Shown here: piece after piece, positions 8,716 to 15,433 of the stretch | How positions within the stretch are numbered: position 1 is the first letter of the stretch | How the letters are laid out: every line of letters begins with the position of its first letter | IMG/VR virus record: IMGVR_UViG_3300044695_000691 | Span: 1 to 28,396 of that record | Length of the DNA stretch: 28,396 nt | Reading direction: 5' to 3' (one strand) | DNA from: a virus | Notes under the pieces: model-generated | Seen by the model: only the letters and a program-made list of their open reading frames with translations | What the model was told of the DNA's origin: nothing | Databases searched by the model: none | Program-made: the position numbers and the translations under genes

Positions 8716-9359
8716 ATAGCCACAAACTCCTGATTTTCAGGGTAACGAGTGCCTTCCAAAGCAATGTAATCAGACAACATAGACTTGTACAACAAGAATG
8801 CTTCAGAGGAAGTCAAACCACCGTCTTCGCCACGTTCAACCAAAGCACGAGAATAAGCATTCTGGACAACCAAAACATCAGGAACAAGCACTACAGTCTG
8901 GTCTAACGTCAATGTGGCCTGTGGCACTGACAAGCTAAATGGGATGGTATACACGCCATCAGGACGAGGGTAAATATTTACCTTAGTGTCGTAGCTTCCA
9001 TTAACGCCATCAAATGCATATTCTGAAGGGATGCCACTGACAGGCGTAGAGAAATTCTGTTTGCGGTTCATTGACGCAAAGTCAATGTTCTTCATACCAA
9101 TATTGCTAGTTGTGTTCAGAACATCAATAACTTGAAACTTCTGACCAGAACCAGTCAAGGCATAGGAGTAAGTACCAGCCGATGTGGTGATGGTAATTGT
9201 TGTACCCAAGATATTCCACGAAAAAGCATCTTCAATCTGACGCTTTGCATCATTGACAAACTTGCCAATCAAAGTGGAATAGCTTGTTGCAGTAACGGTT
9301 GCTACAGTTGGTTCACGCAACCGAATTAAGACATCGTTTACAAGTTCTAGGTATGTCAT
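8712..9359 (-). CDS. Head-to-tail adaptor protein (P22 gp4- or T7 gp11-like)
   Basis: 215 residues. The N-terminus (TYLELVNDVLIRLREP, then VNDAKRQIEDAFSWNIL) is the helical opening typical of podovirus adaptor proteins, which bind under the portal and connect it to the nozzle. The rest is beta-strand-rich with a helical C-terminus (NAYSRALVERGEDGG). It overlaps both neighbours by ATGA, which suggests coupled expression with the nozzle. Confidence is good for the family, less for individual contacts. Confidence 0.7.
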   Translation of the reverse strand: MTYLELVNDVLIRLREPTVATVTATSYSTLIGKFVNDAKRQIEDAFSWNILGTTITITTSAGTYSYALTGSGQKFQVIDVLNTTSNIGMKNIDFASMNRKQNFSTPVSGIPSEYAFDGVNGSYDTKVNIYPRPDGVYTIPFSLSVPQATLTLDQTVVLVPDVLVVQNAYSRALVERGEDGGLTSSEAFLLYKSMLSDYIALEGTRYPENQEFVAI

Positions 9360-9667
9360 CTGCTTTTAGCCTTTGCTTTGTTCCTTGCGGATATAGCTTG
9401 AGCTTTTGCCTTTGCGTCAGCTTTGGAGTTAGCACCCCAAGCCTTTAGCGAAAGAAGCAGTCTTGTTGGTTCACCTTTCTTGTCGTATTCAGCGCCATCA
9501 TTGCCACTCATACGAGCCAAGAAACTTGCTCTGCGGGGGTTATCCCCCGACTTTACTGGTGCTTTGAGATTACCACCAGTTTCTGCATTATAAGAGGCTC
9601 TCCCCTTGGCATTCAAGCCGCCACGAGGATTTTGACCAGCTTTTGTTTGCCAAGTGGGAGATTTCAT
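9356..9667 (-). CDS. Small basic phage protein, DUF6321-like
   Basis: 103 residues, very basic. The motif series GGLNAKGRASYN, DNPRRASFLARM and LSLKAWGANSKADA matches a conserved family I recall as DUF6321, common in phage and environmental viral genomes, with unknown function. High Lys/Arg and Ala near the C-terminus suggest nucleic-acid binding. It overlaps the adaptor gene by ATGA. No strong ribosome site is seen, so translation may depend on the gene ending 2 nt upstream. Confidence 0.7.
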   Translation of the reverse strand: MKSPTWQTKAGQNPRGGLNAKGRASYNAETGGNLKAPVKSGDNPRRASFLARMSGNDGAEYDKKGEPTRLLLSLKAWGANSKADAKAKAQAISARNKAKAKSR

Positions 9668-9669
9668 AA

Positions 9670-10020
9670 TTAACGGCGTTTTAGGAATTTACTTGACAAT
9701 CCACCAACCAATCTGCCGACAGGTTTATTGGCTTGTGATGCGACCGCTTTTTGCAATGCTGGTTTTTTTGCAACAGCAGTTTTGACATTAGCAGCCATTG
9801 ACTTTACTGAAGACCGAAGGTTGCTCAGAGGTGCTTTACTAGGAGCTTGTGCAACAGCACCGCCTAAAGCTGGTTGAATTTGCTTAGAAGCAGCAACAGC
9901 ACCACCAAGGGCAGGAGTCATCTTTTTTGGAGCAGCAGCCACAGCACCCCCCATAGCAGGAGCCATTTTCTTACTTGAGGCAATTGCGCCACCACGAACC
10001 AATTTTTTCAACATTTTCAT
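9670..10020 (-). CDS. Ala/Lys-rich basic protein with three internal repeats
   Basis: 116 residues, strongly basic, with almost no acidic residues. Three tandem copies of a 14-15 residue unit occupy about residues 17-60; the core is PA(M/L)GGAVA preceded by KKM or KQI. A shortened related unit (GGAIASS) lies just before. The C-terminal half is Ala/Lys/Val-rich and histone-H1-like in composition. GGAG lies about seven bases before the ATG. It may bind DNA or sit in the virion, but I do not recognise a family. Confidence 0.6.
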   Translation of the reverse strand: MKMLKKLVRGGAIASSKKMAPAMGGAVAAAPKKMTPALGGAVAASKQIQPALGGAVAQAPSKAPLSNLRSSVKSMAANVKTAVAKKPALQKAVASQANKPVGRLVGGLSSKFLKRR

Positions 10021-10048
10021 ATCTATCTCCAGTTAAACTTACACAAAC

Positions 10049-10207
10049 TTACACAGCCTTTTTTGGCTTCTTTGCAGTCTTAGCCGCCTGTTTGAAGTCG
10101 GCGGCTGTAGGTGCGGCTTTAGAACCTACCTTGTTCATCTTCTCACCAGAACCAGCTTTGATTCTGGCTCTTTTAGCTTGAAGGTTGCTATAAAGTCCTT
10201 GTTTCAT
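10049..10207 (-). CDS. Small basic phage protein, unknown function
   Basis: 52 residues, starting MKQGLYSNLQAKRARIKAGS and ending in a Lys-rich tail. The N-terminal pattern (MKQGLY, then AKR, then AGSGEKM and a PTAADFKQAAKTA segment) is one I recognise as a conserved small phage protein without known function. It starts inside the stop of the upstream gene (ATGA). Its very high Lys content suggests nucleic-acid or capsid association. Confidence 0.7.
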   Translation of the reverse strand: MKQGLYSNLQAKRARIKAGSGEKMNKVGSKAAPTAADFKQAAKTAKKPKKAV

Positions 10208-10359
10208 TTCTTTTTAGCCTTTCCCGCAACTGATAACGCAATTGCAATTGCTTGGTCTTTAGACTTGACAACCTTGCCATTCTTACCAGAGTGCAAAGTG
10301 CCTTCCTTGTACTCCCCCATGACCTTCTTGACCTTTTTCTGAGATTTAGTCATCTTCAT
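10204..10359 (-). CDS. Small basic phage protein, DUF6496-like
   Basis: 51 residues. The core KVMGEYKEGTLHSGKNGK followed by KDQAIAIALSVAGK closely follows a widespread small family I recall as DUF6496 (pattern KVM-hydrophobic-FKEGTLHSG, then QAIAIALSEAGK). The function is unknown. The start chosen is the first of two close ATG codons (10359), with AAGGG upstream. Its stop overlaps the next start by ATGA. Confidence 0.72.
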   Translation of the reverse strand: MKMTKSQKKVKKVMGEYKEGTLHSGKNGKVVKSKDQAIAIALSVAGKAKKK

Positions 10360-10370
10360 AGGGTTATCCC

Positions 10371-10655
10371 TTAGTACATGATTTTGGCGGTAATCGTGCC
10401 AGTTACATAAACTGTGCAGTTTGCTCTCAAATACTTGGGAGCATTGGCAACTGTAACGAGTCCATCAGCAGTTAAAGCAGTTCCAATGGTTGACCAATTT
10501 GTACCGTCAAGGCTACCTTGCAAAGCAACAGTGGCAGAAGTAATGCCACTAACTTGCAAAAACGCTGGTTGACCAGAATCAACTTGAACTGCTTTAGAAG
10601 CACCTGTTGCGACAACAGCACTCAACAAGGTGACAGGAGTGGTTAAAGATGACAT
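10371..10655 (-). CDS. Small beta-rich protein, possible capsid or tail decoration domain
   Basis: 94 residues, alternating short beta strands. The segment LQGSLDGTNWSTIGT, then PKYLRANCTVYVTGTI resembles small beta-sandwich domains in phage accessory structural proteins. No signal peptide or membrane segment. Its ATG overlaps the upstream stop (TAATG). Position in the head gene cluster supports a virion role; which surface it decorates cannot be told. Confidence 0.5.
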   Translation of the reverse strand: MSSLTTPVTLLSAVVATGASKAVQVDSGQPAFLQVSGITSATVALQGSLDGTNWSTIGTALTADGLVTVANAPKYLRANCTVYVTGTITAKIMY

Positions 10656-10843
10656 TATTTACCTCTTGAAGATTTCTTCATCATGTTGGTAGCGGTACGA
10701 CCACCACGCATGGGCATACCCATTTTTGGCTTGCCAACAGCAATCATGACAGTCACAGGGACACCCTTTTTCTTGCCGTACTCTTTGGCTTCTTTCTCGC
10801 CTTTTTCAGAGTAGGGAAACTTCTTTTTTCCGACCATAGGCAT
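10655..10843 (-). CDS. Small basic Gly/Lys/Met-rich protein
   Basis: 62 residues from ATG at 10843, chosen because AAGGAG lies six bases upstream; an earlier in-frame ATG eleven codons before has no such site and lies inside the previous gene. The N-terminal half (MPMVGKKKFPYSEKGEKEAK) and the Met-rich, Arg-rich tail (GMPMRGGRTATNMMKK) recur in small phage proteins of unknown role. It belongs to a run of very basic small genes. Confidence 0.6.
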   Translation of the reverse strand: MPMVGKKKFPYSEKGEKEAKEYGKKKGVPVTVMIAVGKPKMGMPMRGGRTATNMMKKSSRGK

Positions 10844-10853
10844 AGCGTTCTCC

Positions 10854-11057
10854 TTATTTCCAGATACGATCAACAATAAAGGTAACGATACCGCCCATGA
10901 ATGAAGCGATAGTCATACCCATCCAAAAACCACCTTTACCCTTGTTGGCAAGTTCCAACAGGGATTTGACATCAGCACTCAATAAGTGCATCTCCTTCTG
11001 GAGAGCCTCGACTTGAGCTTCTAATTTGCCGAAATCTCTGGCATCAATATCAGACAT
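10854..11057 (-). CDS. Coiled coil plus membrane helix, XhlA-like topology
   Basis: 67 residues. A charged heptad-like helix (about residues 8-40) is followed by GKGG and one membrane segment (about residues 44-64) ending in basic IWK. This matches the topology of haemolysin XhlA-type holin-associated proteins, but such short proteins are hard to classify. It is unusual among head genes, far from the lysis-type group at 1-855. It overlaps the upstream gene by 8 nt. Confidence 0.55.
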   Translation of the reverse strand: MSDIDARDFGKLEAQVEALQKEMHLLSADVKSLLELANKGKGGFWMGMTIASFMGGIVTFIVDRIWK

Positions 11058-11268
11058 TTACAACCTTTCGGGGTCTACCCATACGTTTAATTGTGGGAAT
11101 GACAGGCGCACGAAAGGCGGTATCTGTACGCACAGAATCATGAGACTCTATGGTTACTTCTGGCTCATCTACCCTCACATAACCCTGATGACCCTTCATG
11201 GAATCAATGTCATGTTGCAAGGTGAAAGTCACGGTATTACCTGACTGGAGACAACGAAAAGTAGCCAT
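11050..11268 (-). CDS. Small protein of unknown function
   Basis: 72 residues from ATG at 11268, with GAGGGG four bases upstream. An ATG four codons earlier overlaps that ribosome site and is less likely. The first half is beta-like (TFRCLQSGNTVTFTLQHDID). The C-terminus is basic and contains MGRPRK, a possible AT-hook-like minor-groove motif. It is the first gene after a strong terminator-like hairpin, so its expression and that of later genes may depend on read-through or an unseen promoter. Confidence 0.55.
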   Translation of the reverse strand: MATFRCLQSGNTVTFTLQHDIDSMKGHQGYVRVDEPEVTIESHDSVRTDTAFRAPVIPTIKRMGRPRKVVNV

Positions 11269-11278
11269 AAAACCCCTC

Positions 11279-11306
11279 AAAAAGAAAGGGGGGGACTAGC
11301 CCCCCC
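11279..11306 (-). terminator. Rho-independent terminator, minus strand
   Basis: Read on the minus strand, seven G (11306-11300), a five-base loop CTAGT, seven C (11294-11288), then TTTCTTTTT. The stem is perfect and entirely G:C. It lies between the decoration gene and 11050-11268. Confidence 0.75.
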
Positions 11307-11310
11307 ATCA

Positions 11311-11637
11311 TTAAACTACAGGACGACCAATGATAAGTTGCAATGTAGTTGAATCCAAGTCAACAGAACCTGCTGTTGGGTTATATGTCACGATAGTCAC
11401 AGTGTTTGCGGCTGAAACATAGGCTCGGCGAACCAAACCAGCTTCACTAACACCAATGGCCATACCAATAACCATGTCACCCAAAGCAACTCCTGCAACG
11501 GTTACTGTGTCTGTAGCTGTAGCTGTAGTAGCAACTGAGCCGCTATCTAGAGTACAAGAAACATCCCAAGTGTCTGTAAACAAGCCACGAAATTGATCGT
11601 TTCCACGGCGGGAAACTACTGCTGTTGCTGCTGCCAT
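11311..11637 (-). CDS. Head decoration-like protein
   Basis: 108 residues, beta-rich, with Thr/Val/Ala-rich strands. The pattern VAGVALGDMVIG, then RRAYVSAANTVTIV and NPTAGSVDLDSTTL is one I recognise from small proteins encoded directly after phage major capsid genes, thought to decorate the capsid lattice. GGAG lies upstream of the ATG. The gene is bracketed by two strong terminators, which would set its output apart from the capsid gene upstream and the rest downstream. Confidence 0.65.
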   Translation of the reverse strand: MAAATAVVSRRGNDQFRGLFTDTWDVSCTLDSGSVATTATATDTVTVAGVALGDMVIGMAIGVSEAGLVRRAYVSAANTVTIVTYNPTAGSVDLDSTTLQLIIGRPVV

Positions 11638-11659
11638 TTTGATTTCTCCTAATTAAGTT

Positions 11660-11690
11660 AAAAAAGTCCCCCCACCACTAGGGCAGGGGG
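11660..11690 (-). terminator. Rho-independent terminator after the capsid gene, minus strand
   Basis: On the minus strand CCCCCTGCC (from 11690) pairs with GGTGGGGGG over nine positions (two G-U pairs) around a short loop, then AC and TTTTTT (11665-11660). It sits 12 nt after the major capsid stop. Confidence 0.75.
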
Positions 11691-11701
11691 CGCAACTGCA
11701 A

Positions 11702-12685
11702 TTAGCTAGGAACAACCAAAGCGAACATGGAAGAAGACTTAGCTGCTCCCACAGAGGCGGCATCACGCAAAGCGGCAACACCGTACAAAGTGTCAGAAGT
11801 GAACAGAGTAGCCAAATACTCTTGTTTGTACTGAACTTGTGAACGGACACCAACTTGCTCAACCAGAACCATGGAGTCCTTGTGACCCATCAAGCAGACA
11901 CGAGCAATAGCAGAACCACTTGCGGGGAAAGTGGAAGTTGCAGATGCAGAGTCAGCATTGCTGGAAGTGAACACAGGGATACCATACAGGTTACCGATTT
12001 CACCGTTGCGGATAGCATCGCCATTACCGACAAATGCTTGTTCGGTGTAACGAGCCAGACCCATCAGGGTGTTGCGGCTTGATGGAGGGATGATAAAGAA
12101 ACGATTGTCCATAGGAGTATCGTTGTCATCCAAACGCTGAATAGTGCGGCGAATAGCGGCATCAGTCAGGGCGGAAGCGTTACCAGTGTTGGTGTTAGCT
12201 GTGTAGTCAAAGGTAGTTGTACCGTCACCACCGATGAAGGCAGAACCGTAACGTGCGCCAGAAGAACCACCGTTAGCCAAACGACCCAACTGAATCAAGT
12301 CGGTATCAACTTGACGAGACAGGGCGTAACCAGCATCAGAAGTGTAGAACTGACGCATAGAGTTCAGTGCTTGGGCTTCCACGATGTCCTCGATCAAGCG
12401 GCTATATTCATAGTGCTTGTTGATAGACACAGTAACTTCAGACTCAGTAGCGGCAATCAAAGTGACTGCTGTCTCAGCGGCTTTAGCAGAAGCAGAACCA
12501 CGGGTAGGTGCAGGAATGTGAACAACGTCACCTTTCTTGCCCTTGAAGTTCATCTTCATAACAAGGTTAGCAAGAACTAAGTTTTTCTTGTAAGCCGCTA
12601 CGATTTCATCTGACCAAATCTCTGGGATGAATGTTGCGCCAGTGCTTGTGGTCACTGAATTGGTGGGGGAAAATGATGTTGCCAT
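11702..12685 (-). CDS. Major capsid protein
   Basis: 327 residues. The N-terminus (TGATFIPEIWSDEIVAAYKKNL) and the segment GDVVHIPAPTRG match the N-arm and early core of HK97-fold capsid proteins of small podovirus type. Later parts (YEYSRLIEDIVEAQA, then GNLYGIPVFTSSN) are typical of the P- and A-domain regions. The gene follows the scaffold gene by 30 nt and has GGAG eight bases before the ATG. A strong terminator after it and a scaffold before it fit a gene expressed at high level. It forms the icosahedral shell. Confidence 0.88.
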   Translation of the reverse strand: MATSFSPTNSVTTSTGATFIPEIWSDEIVAAYKKNLVLANLVMKMNFKGKKGDVVHIPAPTRGSASAKAAETAVTLIAATESEVTVSINKHYEYSRLIEDIVEAQALNSMRQFYTSDAGYALSRQVDTDLIQLGRLANGGSSGARYGSAFIGGDGTTTFDYTANTNTGNASALTDAAIRRTIQRLDDNDTPMDNRFFIIPPSSRNTLMGLARYTEQAFVGNGDAIRNGEIGNLYGIPVFTSSNADSASATSTFPASGSAIARVCLMGHKDSMVLVEQVGVRSQVQYKQEYLATLFTSDTLYGVAALRDAASVGAAKSSSMFALVVPS

Positions 12686-12715
12686 GTTGTATCTCCAATA
12701 AAATCAAAAGTTAAG

Positions 12716-13477
12716 TTATTTGACTCGTCCCTCTGCGTATGCCTGCATGATTTCATCACTCAAAGCATCGTAGCGGTTCGGGTCTTGCATCTTCAGCCGA
12801 ATAAGGTCAGCCCTTCGGTAAACTCTTTTTCCAGATTCACCAGTACCACCTACATCTACAGATGCGGCTTTGAGATTAGTCTTGCGTTGGGCTTCCCCTG
12901 CATCGCTAGTCTGTTTAGCCTTAACACCCTTCAACTGCTTGTAGGTACTAAGCAGTTCGTTAGCACTGTCATAGTCATACTCACCATCAGCTTTAGCGTA
13001 CAAACCAATGCGAACAGGAGAAGATTTCACCCAATTCACAAAGTCCGCATCCTGAGCAATCTGACCGAAATCAGGGTGTTCAGCCGCCAGCTTTTGCTGA
13101 ATCTGCATCTTTTTGAACTCAAGAGCCGCTTGGCGACCCGCAAGGACATCAGGATGGTTATCAACAGTCTTACGAACAGCCGCTTGTGGATTCTCGAAAA
13201 AATCTACTTCTGGCTCGTCCTCTTTAACAACTTGAGACTTTCCCGCAAGGTTCTGCTTAATGAGTTCATCCGCTAATTTGCGTACTTCACCCACTTCTTG
13301 AGCTTGCTTGCCAATCAGCTTTTCAGCCTCTTGGTGCATCTTGATAATGTCTGACAGTTCTTTGCCCCGATACTTGTCGGGAATGTCATCACTAGCTTGC
13401 TCAACTGTGGAATGAAGTTTCTGCTTTTCAACGACTTCTAATTCACTTTGCAACTCGTCTGGGTTATCAATCAACAT
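12716..13477 (-). CDS. Scaffolding protein
   Basis: 253 residues, highly charged and helical, with no hydrophobic core pattern. The pattern DIPDKYRGKELSDIIKMHQE followed by a long Glu/Lys/Gln helix is typical of phage scaffolds, which direct capsid assembly and then leave the head. The C-terminus is basic (KRVYRRADLIRLK), as expected for the capsid-binding end. It precedes the major capsid gene directly. AAGGA lies before the ATG. Confidence 0.82.
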   Translation of the reverse strand: MLIDNPDELQSELEVVEKQKLHSTVEQASDDIPDKYRGKELSDIIKMHQEAEKLIGKQAQEVGEVRKLADELIKQNLAGKSQVVKEDEPEVDFFENPQAAVRKTVDNHPDVLAGRQAALEFKKMQIQQKLAAEHPDFGQIAQDADFVNWVKSSPVRIGLYAKADGEYDYDSANELLSTYKQLKGVKAKQTSDAGEAQRKTNLKAASVDVGGTGESGKRVYRRADLIRLKMQDPNRYDALSDEIMQAYAEGRVK

Positions 13478-13535
13478 TGTTTTTTCCTTTTTCCTGCCAC
13501 TTTTGGGTTCTAGGAGATCACAACGGCATAAATGC

Positions 13536-13763
13536 TTATGTTGTGGCTTTGCGCTCTGCCGCTAACTTTTCACGGTGTTTATGGTCAAACTGCATATGTG
13601 CAGTAGGGAAATGACCTGACCACCCTTCCAATTTAACGCTAGGTGCGCTCATGATGCGACTGGCTGAACCACCGCACTCACACTGAACAGACTGCAACTC
13701 ATAATTGCAATACCGTTCAATTTTGTGTCCGTTTTCACAGACAAATTCATACATTCTTTTCAT
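13536..13763 (-). CDS. Small zinc-ribbon protein, FmdB-like
   Basis: 75 residues. Cysteines at 9, 19, 28 and 30 (spacing ending CEC) with a nearby His form a probable zinc ribbon like that of FmdB-type small regulatory proteins. The C-terminus is polar and basic. GAGGA precedes the ATG by about five bases. It overlaps the upstream gene by 17 nt. Its role in a head/tail operon is unclear; similar zinc ribbons occur in other phages. Confidence 0.6.
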   Translation of the reverse strand: MKRMYEFVCENGHKIERYCNYELQSVQCECGGSASRIMSAPSVKLEGWSGHFPTAHMQFDHKHREKLAAERKATT

Positions 13764-13986
13764 TCAATTCCTCGTAGGCTCGTTCGCTGACCTCTTTCAA
13801 GGTTTTCAGCCAAGTCAAGATGGAAAGTTCACCTTTTCTGAACATCAAGGTCTTTTCATCAGGAATCACGCTTATATTATTCAAGGACTCTATCATATTG
13901 TCAATGTCAATAGTCAAGTCCTTCCAGCCTTCCATGCTCATCATGTCAAAGCGGGACTCGTAATAGCGTTGGAGTTCTGGTGTCAC
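13747..13986 (-). CDS. Conserved small phage protein near the scaffold
   Basis: 79 residues from GTG at 13986, which overlaps the preceding stop as GTGA and lies seven bases after AGGAG. TTG at 13989 is an alternative with poorer spacing. The pattern TPELQRYYESRFDMM, then DEKTLMFRKGELSIL is one I know from phage structural regions, without known function. Predicted helical. It ends overlapping the zinc-ribbon gene. Confidence 0.65.
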   Translation of the reverse strand: MTPELQRYYESRFDMMSMEGWKDLTIDIDNMIESLNNISVIPDEKTLMFRKGELSILTWLKTLKEVSERAYEELNEKNV

Positions 13987-14273
13987 CAAGGCACTCCTGT
14001 GGCGGTTGTTGGATTCTTCTTGGCTTCAATCTGTGCCGCTAAAGAAGCCTCAACAGCGTCCTTGTCCACACCATTTGCCCAAATCCATCCCAACACGGTT
14101 TCTTGTGTCAACTGGTTATAGGCAACAGTAGGAGTGCCATCAGACCATGAGCAGGTGGCGTAGGTGGATGCTGAGTAGTCACCATCAACTGCTGTGGCTT
14201 GCCAGTGGGCAGTTGTTACAAATCCATCAGAGGTTTGACGGTCAAGCTGTGAAATGTTCCAAGTTACGCTCAT
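13983..14273 (-). CDS. Small tail-fibre accessory protein, DUF7936-like
   Basis: 96 residues. The pattern SVTWNISQLDRQTSDGFV, then WSDGTPTVAYNQLTQE and WIWANGVDKDAVE closely resembles a conserved phage protein I recall as DUF7936. It is usually found beside tail fibre genes and might assist fibre folding or attachment. AAAGGAG lies inside the last codons of the fibre gene, and its ATG overlaps the fibre stop (ATGA), so expression is coupled to the fibre. Confidence 0.7.
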   Translation of the reverse strand: MSVTWNISQLDRQTSDGFVTTAHWQATAVDGDYSASTYATCSWSDGTPTVAYNQLTQETVLGWIWANGVDKDAVEASLAAQIEAKKNPTTATGVPW

Positions 14274-15421
14274 GCTGATGCTCCTTTAAGGGCGGCTACG
14301 TCTGCCTGTAATTGGGTGATGAGGGCTTGTTGTTCTTGTATGGCTTTGACAAGCACTGGAATAAGTGTGTCCTTGTCCAACATTTTTTGGTTATCTATAG
14401 ATTTGGACATTGATTCATCCAATGTCGTAACTGCTTCTGGAATTACTGTTTCTACTTCTTGAGCAATAAAACCCAAGTTAGTTTTTCCATCACCATTTAT
14501 CCATTCAAAACTTACTGGTCTAAGAGCACTGATTTGTTGTAACCCATAACCAATTCCAACAATGTTTTCTTTCAATCTTTCATCGGAAGTTGTTACAAGC
14601 AGTCCTGATACAGTATCAATATATGATTTCAATGTTTCAGTTCCACCAGAATTTGAATTGAAAATAACAATGGCAGAAGCTGAAGTAGTTCCTTGTCTAT
14701 AAAATTGAGCCGCATTATTATCGCCACTTGATTTAACATTTAATCTTGAGGTATATATATTTGCTGTAGTCCCCACCAGCAAGTTACCGCTGGAGTCGAT
14801 GCGGGCACGTTCATTTGTATAGCTCAAATCATAGAAACGATGATTTGTTGATGCGTAAAAATTGTCGTTGCTTTGCCCAACAATAAGACCAGCACCACCA
14901 GTGGCGGCTACAGCAAGTCTTCCTGATGGCGAACTCGTACCAATCCCCACATTACCAGAGGTATCAAGCACCATACGAATAGCACTTGCTGTGGAATCGT
15001 AAAAATACAGATTGTTTGCATAACCAGCCGCCGCCGCATTACCGCCAACACCAATCTCGTAAGTTTTTCCAGAAGCACCAGAATTTGATAATCTGAATGT
15101 ACTGTAACCGGAAGTTGAACTTCGGCTGACTTCTAATTGTGCGCCGGGCGAAGCAGTACCAATCCCCACATTACCGCTTGAGTCAATCCTCATCGACTCC
15201 ACACCGCCTTCAGAGAAAGCAATAGTGTCAGCCGCAGGGAAGAAGATGCCTGTGTTGGTGTCGCCTGTAGTTGTGATGGCAGGAAGTGCCGCTGTACCAG
15301 CTACAAAAGCCGCTCTTTGGCTTGTGTCAATCGTGACAGCGGTGGTTGTTCCATTGGTCTTCAGTGCAAGGCTACCAGCACTATCTATTGAGCCGTTATT
15401 AAGAGTTACTTGAGTTGCCAT
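14270..15421 (-). CDS. Tail fibre with C-terminal S74 intramolecular chaperone
   Basis: 383 residues. The shaft has three related beta repeats ending in D(S/T)SGN(V/L)-x-(I/V)GT, near residues 80, 152 and 209. A C-terminal peptidase S74-type chaperone begins about residue 279 (SDERLKENI); Ser279 and Lys284 are the expected self-cleavage dyad. Such domains trimerise beta-helical fibres and are released by autocleavage. The C-terminal helix (residues 345-380) matches the usual coiled-coil end. Good AAAGGA site. It lies directly after another fibre gene. Confidence 0.85.
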   Translation of the reverse strand: MATQVTLNNGSIDSAGSLALKTNGTTTAVTIDTSQRAAFVAGTAALPAITTTGDTNTGIFFPAADTIAFSEGGVESMRIDSSGNVGIGTASPGAQLEVSRSSTSGYSTFRLSNSGASGKTYEIGVGGNAAAAGYANNLYFYDSTASAIRMVLDTSGNVGIGTSSPSGRLAVAATGGAGLIVGQSNDNFYASTNHRFYDLSYTNERARIDSSGNLLVGTTANIYTSRLNVKSSGDNNAAQFYRQGTTSASAIVIFNSNSGGTETLKSYIDTVSGLLVTTSDERLKENIVGIGYGLQQISALRPVSFEWINGDGKTNLGFIAQEVETVIPEAVTTLDESMSKSIDNQKMLDKDTLIPVLVKAIQEQQALITQLQADVAALKGASA

Positions 15422-15433
15422 GTTTTATTTCCT

